Assembly: GCA_011503125.2 (NCBI GenBank)
Contig: WWBZ02000022.1
Coordinates: forward strand, 310,001 to 374,000
Source of the DNA: Botryosphaeria dothidea
Lineage: Eukaryota > Ascomycota > Dothideomycetes > Botryosphaeriales > Botryosphaeriaceae
Direction: 5' to 3'
DNA length: 64,000 nt
This document shows, one piece after another, positions 21,101 to 31,308 of the stretch (within the stretch, counting starts at the first letter, position 1; each line of letters starts with the position of its first letter). Below the pieces are notes generated by a model. That model was not told the DNA's origin. It searched no databases and worked only from the letters and a program-made list of their open reading frames with translations. The translations under genes and the position numbers were made by a program.

Positions 21101-21643
21101 ACTAGCGCGGACGTTGTATGGTCGAAAGAATCGGCTATCCTCTTCATAGACCACATATCGGACGCGGGCAGCTAGATCGGGCCTATTAGCCAGGGTCCGA
21201 ATGAACTGTCGTCTCACGCTCTGGATGTTCAGCTCTCGAGGGTATTCGTGGAGGAGCGGCTGGGCAAGTCGAGCAAAGCGCTTGGAAACCAGACACAGGT
21301 CTAACAAAGTCTCGACACGGCTCTCACGTTGAAGGGTGGTTCCAAGATCGCTCTGATCCATGGTCTTCTCTTTGTCGAAGTCCAAGGAGCACTCTTCAAG
21401 GTCAAGGAGGCTGAAGTGCTTCAGAATTTCGCAAAGCAGCGGGTCTGACAAATGGCTGACGGTTGCCCACTCCGTCTCCTTGGACTTCGGCAGGCGCGAC
21501 CAGTGAGTTGGATCCTCGCAGGACTCGCGCTTCGGACGATTGGTTGCGACATTCTCCCTGACTGCAATGCGCCGCTTTTCTTCGGCCTCGAGTTGCTTGA
21601 ACGATGGAATGTCTCGCCCAACGCGGTCGATGCGCAGAGGCAT
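18158..21643 (-). CDS. Giant double F-box protein, paralogue with long acidic tail
   Basis: One frame of 1161 residues from the ATG at 21643 (MPLRIDRVGR); upstream in-frame sequence is low complexity and probably 5' UTR. Module 1: F-box around residues 61-110 (VSHLSDPLLCEILKHFSLLD), LLDLCLVSKRFARLAQPLLHEY, RRQFIRTLANRPDLAARV and SFLKALYSGTDDAEMAFLF. Module 2 from about residue 580: VLNLPNELLLEIMSYLD, LARCCLVSKRFCDIARPIMYQTF, RRLRFINTIIANPHLAALV and VPVLLTQVPNLEVLSF. The last 90 residues or so are almost all D, E and S. Module 1 resembles module 1 of the 14342-17755 protein more than its own module 2, and the same holds for module 2, so the fusion came before the gene duplication (judged by eye). 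Confidence 0.8.
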   Translation of the reverse strand: MPLRIDRVGRDIPSFKQLEAEEKRRIAVRENVATNRPKRESCEDPTHWSRLPKSKETEWATVSHLSDPLLCEILKHFSLLDLEECSLDFDKEKTMDQSDLGTTLQRESRVETLLDLCLVSKRFARLAQPLLHEYPRELNIQSVRRQFIRTLANRPDLAARVRYVVYEEDSRFFRPYNVRASAKMLQIYKAFAPKVKIGKKKSFLKALYSGTDDAEMAFLFSLVPAISTLRICVEATWVLNMPWTLLLLKHSIKNYYKHQITGPFCSLQLVRADKCGRDFDLNPAFVRQLIRLPSITEIDCRSPATEDMASLQAWSGSSTLQTIRLLNADLPKGLVSSIFNACTNVKHLVFSWDLQGLIEWDIQQILRGINVRPNSFETLELSVHDHAKVWEDHIQRIAAWKPIGSFKEFPYLRKLRVPGFFLTGIPRLRPRLDRLQPFSKKKIDHADTIRGLPDSLEELDIDCEGLSIDPNGKKTKSYDVTYIVPFLEQLASIRSSGCLPRLRSLRMRAKYSAARPFFDPIEPLMAQAGIEVEFLGFSEDAKATTQEERAKSPDYGGMIEDVWRENAIVTPRRAEETTINVLNLPNELLLEIMSYLDPSGFLTVHDQLEERGSIMLAVPWRLATLARCCLVSKRFCDIARPIMYQTFSHNGSSERRLRFINTIIANPHLAALVKEISLTTAHPPFLYRLRNEPPPQYGPMDEDYSELMTEARTMDMSHRDEWLEALAARRQIKDGDKKTDADVPVLLTQVPNLEVLSFSVFDGDIANDYYWTLKFLDPIITRTDQGYLKPSLWKKLRHFGLLFSDECEPQCREVAAFLYRFITTPSMESLRQLRVDGFWSTRPLSFLDELSVESRTSSLENLNLDIYRTGPTVLRHLIEAPKALKRFKYEFMTTDLSLRATKIPGIVDMLRVHKDTLESLSITPRENFMEAERHVEHSALDFRSLGSLKEFARLRHVETTGRFLLPFDGRPVIFDQDYYPPERVDFFPESLESLVVDGQETALGHIDAWLQAFTQLHRDGKLPNLRSVGFRNVKEEDVRRLDAALLEAGSYFFSVGVLFTVNGFWDASIFFRDLETISPGELDDDSAVSSSEDGYDDDDIVWEDMDEGTGDETSDEEDEDEGDEEEDDDEEDSDSDSDLDDEGVFVDDDDADDERDDEGEE

Positions 21644-22357
21644 TATGAAGGCTGGTGGACGAGACGCCGCGACAATCCCATTGGAGAATTTTGATGAGCG
21701 GTTTGCGGTAAGAGAGACGGATGACGGAGATGGTGCAGCTGCGAACTGGCGGGCGGGCCGCGGTCGCGGAAGGCACGCCTGAGTAGCGCTTCCGCGCACG
21801 AGCCAAGTCACAAACTTATACAGCGCTTCCCAGCTTTGCTTCGGCTTGTGCAGCAAGTGTTCTTCTCATGACGTGCCCTTGTCATGGGCTGTGGAAGCAC
21901 TCACCCGGACGGAATGGAGATGGCCCGGTACAGTACACAGACCAGGACATCTGATCCAGACTTGGCTGCTGTACAAGATGGTTGAAACATCCATGACCAT
22001 GTGTAAAAATCTTCCTCAAATATGCCATCGCTTTTTTCTTTCGAGTGTTGTATGGCCAATCTCCTCTGATTGGTAAATTCGGGAGTCGCAAGCTCCGTTG
22101 AGTGGAAAATCAGAAAACCAGAAACACATGCTCAATCACCCCGGATTGACGCAGATACAAGCAGCAAGACCAAGTCCATCACGCTGGAGAACGCCAAACT
22201 CTCTGAACCTAGCCATGACAGATGCACGCAAAGACAAAGAGATACCAATTTCTACCGCATGAGAGAGACTTGATGATAGCCTCAAAGTCCCAAACTCCAA
22301 GTAAACCTGTCCACAGTTCGTATTCTACCTTCCATAAGATGCCGTTAATTCCTCATC
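21644..22357. promoter_or_regulatory. Promoter region upstream of the giant F-box gene
   Basis: About 710 bases between the F-box start and the stop of the coiled-coil gene, both on the minus strand. The frame continues open to about 21856 without an ATG favoured over 21643. No other gene is visible. Confidence 0.45.
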
Positions 22358-23923
22358 TCACTCTTGTTTGGTATCCTCAGAGCTAATGCTGGGCTGTAGC
22401 TTGTCAAGAAGCTGCCTCAGCCCCTCAAGCTCGGCAGAGCTACCCTTCGGTCCCCCGGCGGCAATCTGGGAATTGTTGTCGTTTTCTTTCGTGATCTGCA
22501 CGAATTCCAGAAGCTTGGAAGTCATGAAAGGCACCGTCTTTTCCAGCCTCTTCTCCCTCTTCGTGGCCCTTTTGAGAATTTTGGCCGTCTCTCTGCTGCT
22601 AGTCCAGATCTCCCCTCGATGTTTGCGAACCTTCCGTATCACATCCCGTAAACTCTGGATTCTTGATTGAGAGTCTTCTTTCGCCTTCTCCAGCCCTGTG
22701 ATTCTTGACTGTGTCTGCACAGCTGCACTCTGGAGACAACCTATCTCAGCAATCTTCTCGTCGATTTTCAATTGGAAATCCTTGATGGTCTCTCCAAGTC
22801 CCTCCGCACTGCTTTTCTCCATCTCCAGCTGGTTGACGCATTGAGCATTGGCTGCCTTAGCTGCCTCGAGCTGAGATTGCTGCAGTCGATTGTGTTCCTT
22901 ACATTCTTCAGTCATCTTTTGCCAGTCATCGCAAGTACTTTCAACAAGCTTGAGCTTGGTAACATAGTGTCCCAATTCCAACTGATACTCGTCAAGCTCG
23001 CTCTCAAGCTCTTGGATGCGGACAGTGTCCTTTAGGGCATTTTCTTTCAGCTCGGTAACCCTCCGCGCCTCTGCCATCTCCTTCTTCGCTCCCTCGTGCA
23101 GACGAGAGAACCTCCCTTGCAGTTCCTGTGACAATTAATTTGCATCAGCCAGACAAATATAGCAGACGAGGTCCGGGCGCATTGGGAGTACCCACCGACA
23201 AGAATCGCTTATGGGCTGCGTCATCTATGCGCCAGTCTTCGGCCTTTCGCTTGAGCGTGCTTGCCTCGACATTGACCGGATCCGCTTGTGGAAGTTGGAC
23301 CTCACGTGTGAAGGACTGCTGGGATCCCTCTTTGCCATCAGGGGTAGAGGCCTCCATTCGCTGGTGCTGGTCCTGAGGCTGCATCTCCGCAGCGCCACCC
23401 TCCACCCTCTCATTCGCAGAGGATTTTGCCGCACCCACCCCAAGTGCCCTCTGCTTCTCCTTTCCCTCCATCTTCTCCTGCCGCTGTCTCGCCATCTCAT
23501 TCGCCCTCATAACCCTCTCATTCTCCTCCTCCACCCGCTTCTCCTCTTCCGCCATCCGCTCCTTCACCGCTCCTCTCCCCCACCCCTCCGGCGTCACCGG
23601 TTGCTCCCTATACGGCCTGCCCCTCTCGTTGAAATTCAGCGGCCACCTCTCCGCACACATGGCCTCCAGCACCTGCCGCCCAGCCTCGTCCTTCTTCTCC
23701 CTGCACGCCGTCTTCATCACCTCGATCACATTGACCATCTGCGCCGTCAACACCACCGAAGCCGGCCAGCGCGCGGGCCCGCGGTCCGTGCGCCAGATGT
23801 CGTGGGCGTACAGCGGAAACGTGACTTGCCGTCGAAGTAGAGCGGCCGCTGCGATGCTTCGGCCCAGGCGAGACCGCCGTGGAAGCGGTGGAGGAGGTTG
23901 GTGTGGTGGAGGCTGTGCACCAT
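22358..23923 (-). CDS. Coiled-coil protein of unknown function, probable frameshift near the 5' end
   Basis: The well-supported part is two exons, from an in-frame ATG at 23738 to 23196 and then 23125-22358, joined by an intron with donor GTGGGT and acceptor CACAG (436 residues). Most of the second exon is a long heptad-rich coiled coil (about residues 190-360), followed by a basic patch (KILKRATKREKRLEK). Upstream, the ATG at 23923 has a strong context (CACCATGG) and begins a protein-like sequence in another frame (MVHSLHHTNLLHRFHGG to FDGK) that would run straight into VTFPLYAHDIW in the main frame if one G were added near 23823. No splice sites reconcile the frames. Either a one-base deletion (real or assembly error) splits the N-terminus, or the protein starts at 23738. 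I do not recognise the family. Confidence 0.55.
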
Positions 23924-25007
23924 GGTGCCTGACTGGTGGTGAGTTCTCGAGGCTCGTGATCGTCAGTATAGTGGAAGTGAACTGAAGTGGTTGAGGGGTG
24001 CTGTTTGCTGGGAGCCTGTGGCGTAATGGTTGCGTGAGCTGTGGGAAGTGATGAAGAGGCGGTGGGTGTGGGAACTGCAATGGCTTCCTGCTCGGAGATC
24101 TCGCTGTTTTGGAGTAGGTAGATGAGGTAAATAGAAGATGTTGAGCCAGTAGGAACTTCTGGATGGGTAGCACGTTGTGTGAATGGTATCATGACAAAAC
24201 TCCAAGACCGTGAGTTGAAGATGGAAGGAACCAACTGATCGAATGAGGAAGGACGCAGGAGACAATGAGCTCCCCGTTCAGCACCACTACATGGACCTTC
24301 ATGTAGCGCAAGGTGCATTTGAAGTAAGCTGCAAGATTAAAAGGCGCAGTCGCTCAAGAGGATCACAAGACACGACGGTATTCACTCAATGCACATATGA
24401 CAAGGACTTTTCGTCTTCCAAAAGAGGGAAGTCGTGCTTTTCCGCTATTCTATGCCAGCGAAACCATATATACAACGAAGAAACCTCAAAAAGGCTCAAG
24501 AGAGAAAAAAAAGAAGCGTGCTCGCATCTCATCGTCAGAATCGAACTGAAAAACTGACACAAAAGCGAAAACAACAAAGCTGAAGACTCCAGAAACGAAT
24601 ACGCAACCAGTGAATTTGTGTTGAGGGTAGAGCGCTACATTGTTGTTTGCTGATGAGAGGGGTGCTGACGATGAGATTTGAATTTTTTGTGCCTTTTTTT
24701 TTGGAACCCTTTTTGTGAATGTTCTTTTCTAACCATTGCATGGGCCCAGCCTATGCATTTTTGTTTTGGAAGGTTTCACCCGAGTTTCATCCATCCGCAA
24801 ACAAAAGATGCCCTCCGTGCACGCGACGCACAGACCTTATCCCGTAATGAGAAGGTCGGTCGACATGATGAGACTCAGGGGTACAAATACACGTCAGTGC
24901 CCTCTTACCGGTGGAGCTTGCGCGTCGTCGCCCTCGGAAATGCCAAGTTCATGCGAAGAGAGACATCTCCACAATAAAACACGGCATCTGTCGGCTTTTG
25001 GAACACT
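23924..25007. other. Intergenic region, no gene seen
   Basis: This holds the promoter of the coiled-coil gene and the 3' side of the repetitive secreted protein gene. The stretch 24300-24760 is AT-rich with poly-T and poly-A runs. The open frame reaching 24173 starts at GTG, not ATG, and is low complexity, so I do not count it as coding. Confidence 0.5.
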
Positions 25008-28000
25008 TTAGTTCTGGCCGCCGATGAAGAAGCTGACGAAGTCGTCCCACAGGTTGCTATCCGAAGACGAATCGTCCTCCTTCTCCTCGGTGGGAGCTGA
25101 CGCAGGGGCGGACGGCTTAGCCATCGCGGCCCTGCGCTTAGCAGTGACCATAGTGGTGGGGACAGCGGACGAAGCGGCGGGGGTCTCGGTAGCGGTGACC
25201 GGGCAAATCGTGACGTAGGCGGGAACCACCGAGGTGACAATGGCAGTTGAAGTGCCGCCCTCGTGGCTGTGAGTGGTAGTCTGGACATCGACAGTGTAGA
25301 CAGTCGAGGTGGTCAGGCTAGCACCGGGGGTGATGGGCGTAGAAGCAACACCATCAACAGTCGAGTTGGGCGAGACCGTGGGCAGCAGCGTAGGCGTAGG
25401 AGCCATGGGCAGGCTGGTGTTGACACCACCAGGGGTGATGACAGTGGTCAGGACGGTGGGAGTCACGGGGTTGCCAGCGACAGCCGAGGGAGTGAGAGTG
25501 ATGAACACAGTCACGTTCGAGGGCTGGACGGGCGTGGGGATGGGCGCAGCCGGAACGGAACCCTCAGCACCGACCGAGGCGACGCTGGTAACGGGGTTGC
25601 CGCTGGCATCGGTGTTGGTAACGGTGAAGTAGACGGTCTGGTTACCGTAGGTCGGCGGCTGGGGAGCGGCGGACGTGACAGGGGGGATGGCGGGGGTGGT
25701 GGTAGCGGCGACGACGCTGGACGCAATGCTGGTCGTGGCCTCACCCTCAGCGTTGGTAGCAGTCACGGTGTAGTAGACAGTCGTATTGCTGCTACCAGGA
25801 GCACCAGGTGCCGGCGGCTGCGAAGGAGCAGAGACATCAGAAGTGGCGGAGACGACGCTGGTGCTGACAACCGGGGGCAGGGGAGTGCCGTTGGCGCCGG
25901 TAGGGGTGATGGTGACGAACACGGTGCTTTCGCCAGCTCCGCTCTCGACGCTGACCGAAGGAGTAGCAACAACGGAAGTGGAGACGCTAGGAGAACCATT
26001 GGCAGCGGTGTAGGTCACGTAGATGGTCTGGTTGCCGCCAGCCGGGGGCTGAGGAGCCTGAGTGGAGGCACCACCGTCAACGGTGCTGCTGGCCGAGGGC
26101 GTAGGAACCTGGGTAACGGTAACGACGACCGTTTCGCCGTTTGGAGCGGTGCTAGTGGCCAGGCTAGTGGATTCAGCAGTGACAGGAGCGGACGGGGTCT
26201 GCTCAGCAGTAACGGTGGTGGTGACGACGTTGGGAGGCAGAGCAGTTCCGTCAGTGGCCGTAGGAGTCACAGTGAAAGTAACGGTGACAACGTTCGGCGC
26301 AGCAGGAGTCGAAGCCTCTCCAGAAAACGCGGTGCTGTTTGCGGCGGGCGGCGTGGGAATGGCGGTCTCGGTGGTGGTGATGACGGTCGGGGGCAGAGTG
26401 CTGCCACCAGGAGCGGTGGGGGTGACCGTAATAGTGACAGTAACAATGTTCTGACCAGGGGTGGTCTCCGCACCAACGGAGGTCACGGGAGTGCTAACAT
26501 TGCCAGAGACCTCACTGCTCGCAGAGGCGCTGGGTGTCGGGTAGACGGTAACAATAACAGTCTCGCCGTTAGGAGCAGTGGACACCGAGGGAGTAGGGAC
26601 TGGAGTGGCAGTCTCGCCGCCAACAGGAACCTCAGGCGTGGTGCTGGGGTAGATGGTAACAATGACCGTCTCGTTGGTGCCAGGAATGACACTAGCGACC
26701 GGGGTGGCAGAGGCCGTCTCGCCAGAAACAGGGACAACCGGGGTGCTAGCCTCGCCAGAAACCTCGCTAGAAGCGGAAGCGGAAGCAGACGAATAGACAG
26801 TGACGATAACAGTCTCGCCATTGGGAGCAGTAGAGACGGAGGGAGTGGCCACAGCAGTGCTGAGGTTGCCAGAAACCTCGCTGGAGGCAGACGGGTAGAC
26901 AGTCACAACGACGGTCTGGCCATTGGGAGCAGTCGTCGTGGACGGAGTGGGGACAGTGGTTTCACCACCGACGGGAACGCCAGGAGTGCTGACACTGCCA
27001 GAGACTTCGCTGCTTGCAGAGGCGCTGGGCGTCGGGTAGATGGTCACAATGACAGTCTCGCCGTTGGGAGCCGTGGAAACAGAGGGCGTAGGCACGGCAG
27101 TCTCACCGGAGACTGGGGGCAGCGGGGTGCTAGCGTTTCCAGAGACCTCGCTAGAAACGGGCGCGCTGGGCGTAGGGTAGACGGTAACAATGACAGTCTG
27201 ACCGTTGGGCGCAGTGCTGGTGGAAGGAGTGGCAATGACGGTCTCACCAGAAACCGGAGGCAGGGGAGTGCTGGCGTTGCCAGAGACCTCGCTGGACGCA
27301 GACGCGCTCGGCGTGGGGTAGATAGTGACAATGACAGTCTCGCCGTTGGGAGCGGTGGTGGTGGACGGCGTGGGGACAACGCTGGCAGTCTCGCCGCCAA
27401 CAGGGACACCGGGAGTGCTCACATTGCCAGAGACCTCGCTCGACACAGGAGCGCTGGGGTACACAGTAACGACAACAGTCTGGCCGTTGGGCGCAGTAGA
27501 GGTCGAGGGAGAGGGAACAACGCTTGTGGACTCGCCGCTGACGGGAACAACAGGAGTGCTCTCACCGCCAGAAACCTCGCTGGACGCGGGGGCGCTCGGG
27601 GTCACAGTAACAACGACAGTCTGGCCGTTCGGCGCAGTAGTGGTCGAGGGCGTAGGGACGACGCTTGCGGTCTCGCCAGAGACCGAAGGGCCGGTCACAA
27701 CGGGAGTCGAGCTGCTGAGCGTCACGGTCTGGGTGACAGGGCAGACGGTCGTGGTGAGCGGGACAACCTGGGTGACGACGGCGGTGGAACCATCAGTCGA
27801 GACAGTCGACAGGCTCGTGGTGAAGATAGTGCTGGTGGTGTACGAAGTAGGCTCAGGAGTCACCGGGGTGCTGGCCTCGCCCTCAACACCAGACGAGGCA
27901 GTCGGGGTGGCCAGAGTGGACTCAGCGCTAACGGGGATCAGAGTGGTGATCTCTGTGGTAGACGCAGGGACCAGGGTAGTCTGAACACCAGTGGAGCTTG

Positions 28001-29181
28001 CCGGGCAGTTCGTGACCTCAGGCGCGCATGAGGTAACGGTAATCAGCTGCGTGGCATAGATGGTCGAGGTCGTGACACCCGAGGTAGCCGGAACGACAGT
28101 GGTAATAACGGTCGACGAAACGGGGACAAGGGATGCAGTCACAGCAGACACATTGGCGCTGGCGGCCGGGCAGTCGGTGACCTCAGGCGCGCACGAAGTA
28201 ACGGTGATCAGCTGCGTGCTGTACACGACCGAGGTCACCTCAGTGGTCAGATCCGTGGTAACTGCAGTCACGTTCGACGATGGCGTAGGAACGACAGCAG
28301 GGGTCGACGCCACACTAACGGGGCCGGTGCCGTTAACGGGCGGCGACAGCGGAGTGGAGGCTCCACCGCTAACTTCCGAAGAAACCGGCAGCGAAGGGGT
28401 GATCTCCGGGCCAGATGGGGTCGAGGCCGAGGACGGAGTGGGGACAACAGGTGGGCCCGCAGGCGTCGAGGGGGTGGCGGCTTCAGAAACCGAAGGGGTC
28501 TCTGCAGGAGCCGAGGGAGTCTCTACAGGAGCAGAGCCGTTGAGGCTCGGGGTGGGGATAGGACCCTCAGGCGCCGGGTACTCGGGAGTCGAGGCTGGGG
28601 CTTCCGGAGTGGAAACGATTTCACCGCTGACGTCGCTAGTGGCAGGAGCCGAAGAGTTGAGGCTGGGAGTGGGAACGGGAGCCTCAGGCGTGGGCATAGT
28701 AGTCTGGGGAGTAAAGACTGGGACCTCAGGAGTGGAAGCTGAGGAGACCGTCTCGCCAGAAATCTCAGAACTCGGGATCGGTGTGCTCTCAATCGGGGTT
28801 CCGACTGGAGGCGCTCCATAGCCCGGACCAGCGGATGAGGAGCTAGCACTTCCAAGAACGGAAGAAGAAGCAATAGGCGTAGAAGCATCTGTCACCGAAG
28901 CTTTCGAGACGGGAATCGTCGTAGTGTGATGAGGCACAAGGGAGGTCGTGATGTGGGTTGCGGAGGCAGGGCAGTTCGTGACGGTGGAATCGCAGGAAGT
29001 GACAGTGATCAGCTGAGTCGAGTAGACAACAGCAGTGGTCACGGCCTCCTGGCGCGGGATGTTTCCTGAACGCCATACATGTGAGCACGAGAAGAACGGC
29101 AGAGGCAAAGGGAAGTTGGCACTTACGACCAGCCGCAGTCCCAAGAGAGCCAAGGATGGCTAAGGCAGTCGTTACCTTCAT
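25008..29181 (-). CDS. Repetitive Ser/Thr/Val/Pro-rich secreted or cell-wall protein
   Basis: Two exons: 29127-29181 encodes the signal peptide (MKVTTALAILGSLGTAAG), and 25008-29065 the rest, for 1370 residues. The intron (GTAAGT to TTCAG) splits the Arg codon just after the signal peptide and is followed by NIPRQEAV, a likely maturation site. The N-terminal part has three copies of Y(S/A)TQLITVTSC with a second cysteine nine residues on. The centre has about nine imperfect repeats of 40-50 residues built on TAPNG(E/Q)TV(I/V)VT and SSEVSGN-STP. Heavy O-glycosylation is expected. The C-terminus (after KRRAAMAKP) is acidic and ends WDDFVSFFIGGQN, without the hydrophobic tail needed for a GPI anchor, so the protein is probably secreted or held in the wall in another way. 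Adhesin-like by composition only. Confidence 0.8.
26520..27660 (-). repeat. Imperfect tandem coding repeats in the secreted protein gene
   Basis: Roughly nine units of 120-150 bases, each encoding a Pro/Thr/Ser linker, SSEVSG, STP, GET and TAPNG(E/Q)TVIVT(V/I)YP. They correspond to about residues 490-870. Related but more diverged units lie on both sides. Units differ by E/Q and I/V exchanges and short deletions, the usual result of slippage or recombination. Confidence 0.75.
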
Positions 29182-29383
29182 GATGGGCTGAAAACGAATG
29201 GCAGGATGGTGTAGTCAGTGGCCGTGTCAAGCTGGGAAGCAAAAGAACGAAAGGCACAGCCTGATGATGCAAAAAGAGCGTGAAGCAAAGAACGACAGTA
29301 TGGGCCTCAAGGGAGGTGACCACAGGAAGAGAAGAAAGAAGGTGATGTAGAAATAGGCGGATAGAGAGTCAGGATGGCTCGTC

Positions 29384-29393
29384 CATATATATG
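29384..29393 (-). promoter_or_regulatory. TATA-like element upstream of the secreted protein gene
   Basis: CATATATATG, a perfect palindrome, about 200 bases upstream of the ATG at 29181. Position and sequence suit a TATA box for this gene; no experimental support. Confidence 0.4.
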
Positions 29394-31230
29394 AAAGTGC
29401 TGAGTGCCTGAAGCTGTGGCTTAGGCGTCAACCCTGTTCCGCCCAAGTTCCGAAAGGAGCAAAAAGCAGCATTCGAGACGGGTGGCTTCTTCCAGGATCG
29501 ACGCGAGGGCGGCTGTTGACGATGTTCGCGATCATTCGTTACCCACTATAGGCCGGGATGTGAGGCAGGGAATTGGCCGCCAGGGCTATAGGGTGGTGGG
29601 GAGATGGCATGGTCGGAAACGTCCGGCCCAGTGGTCAAACCTGACAGCGAGGGGACGCGGACGGAACAATAACCCGTTTGGTGGAGAGGCCGGGCGGTGG
29701 ATAGTAGGCGCTGTGGTCTCCACGTGCCGGGAGTGTCACGTCAACTAGCGGACGGCGTGCTGAGCGCCACCGGCGTCCCGTCCGGGGGTGGCGGAGATCT
29801 TGGCAGCGCTATGCGCTATTGCTGCGCATACCATGCTATCGCTCATTGCACGGTGGCTGTCTTCGGGTAATGACAAAGGAGGCCGGAAACGTTTTAAAGG
29901 TCGGCCCGCGGTCAGGAACGGGCGCCAATTCGGGTCTAGCCCGTTTCAAACAACCACTCTTCTCCCGAGACCTGCAGGCCACCGTGGTTCGAGACTGATT
30001 GTTTGTTTCACAACCTGGGCGTCGGGGTAGAGACGCCCGCGGCCGGTGGGGAGGAGGCTGACACAGACGCGCTCCTTCTCGTCTGCAAAGACAGGTCCAG
30101 AGGGCGTGCAACACACACGAGGCGGGGCTCGCTGCTTCTTCATGCTGCTGCTGTCGTCGTGGCCGGAGCCGCAAGAATAATCATGGGCACGTAAGTCCGA
30201 CGAAGTAATCCGAACATTCTGCACTCAAAAAAGAGGGCCTCGGCCAACACTGATGAGGTCACCGCCGAGCACAGCCTCAGCGTCCACAACGGTCAATATG
30301 GTCGGAATGCGGGCCCGAAAAGACTCTGAGTCGCGGCCTTGCGGGAGGCTTGCTAATGCAGGCTGGGGTAGGTGAGTAAAATGATGGGGATGATGCCGAG
30401 AGGGGAACCTGAACACTTGCAAGCGGCTGGCTGTCGAGCTCTCTCTTACCCTCCCTTCAACCGACCACTCACAGCTCGACGCTATCCGCTAGACGACACG
30501 CGAAATTAAGCCGGTTTGTGATCCATTTAGCTGAGCAATCTCCATCCGGTAATGCTTACGCGGTTCGGCTGCCCGCCAACGCTGCGGACGGAGTCAACAC
30601 CAGCCCACCTTTTCTGTGTACGCGTCGCATTCTTTTTGAGCTTCTTCTGCGCCCCGAACCCAGCCAAAGCCACATTGCCCGCCTTGCAATAAGGCTTGGA
30701 GGGGCGCCGTTGATCGCCAGTGCATGAACCCAAATCCACCCCCAGCCGGAATGCGTCATTGCCGCACCTTTTTGGGTCATCCAACACCGATAACCTTATA
30801 GAGAAACATCGTTGATCCCCGCAATCGTCAGCCATGCGCAACTGTGGATCTTTGAGCCTGCAATTCGAAGACGAGGCGGTGCACTCTGGTCGCCCGCTCG
30901 AGACCACTACGTTATTCTTAGCGCCGATCACATCAAGAAGGTGAGCTCAGATGAGGAGAAATCAGAAACAGCAGTCTCCGCACCTTGCTATAGCTCTTTC
31001 TTCGCAGACGTAACAGCAGTGCCTGAGGCCAATCGGTTTTCGAGCCGTCTGAACATGTCGACGCCCATGAAAACAGCTGAGGTTTGTTAGTTGTTTACTC
31101 AAGCTTCTTCGGCGGTTCGGCCGGCCCATGCAGCAGCCGCAAGCCAATCTCATCCTGTTTGACTTTCGAATGGTTGAAACAATCCCGTCGGTCGATAAGG
31201 TTATGCGACAAACCAAGGTAACCCTACGGT

Positions 31231-31308
31231 GGGAGTCGAAGCAGTCACACAATTTTAAAATCAAGCACTGGTGACCATAAACCTGTTCAGATGCTTGCTT
31301 CGACTCCC
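31231..31308. repeat. Short inverted repeat with 13-base arms
   Basis: GGGAGTCGAAGCA at 31231-31243 is the exact reverse complement of 31296-31308, with about 52 bases between the arms. It could form a cruciform or an RNA stem. Nothing else marks it as a mobile element. Confidence 0.35.

Noticed and set aside
24012..24173. Upstream extension of the coiled-coil gene frame
   Set aside because: It starts at GTG rather than ATG and is low-complexity Pro/Ser/Thr/His; not needed to explain the gene.
25263..28031. Open frame of 922 codons on the plus strand, antisense to the secreted protein
   Set aside because: It mirrors the coding repeats of the minus-strand gene; the composition (G/R/D/S/N runs) is what antisense reading of those codons gives, with no domain or start context.
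29980..30000. GGTTCGAGACTG, similar to a tRNA B box
   Set aside because: No matching A box, acceptor stem or anticodon arm could be found around it.
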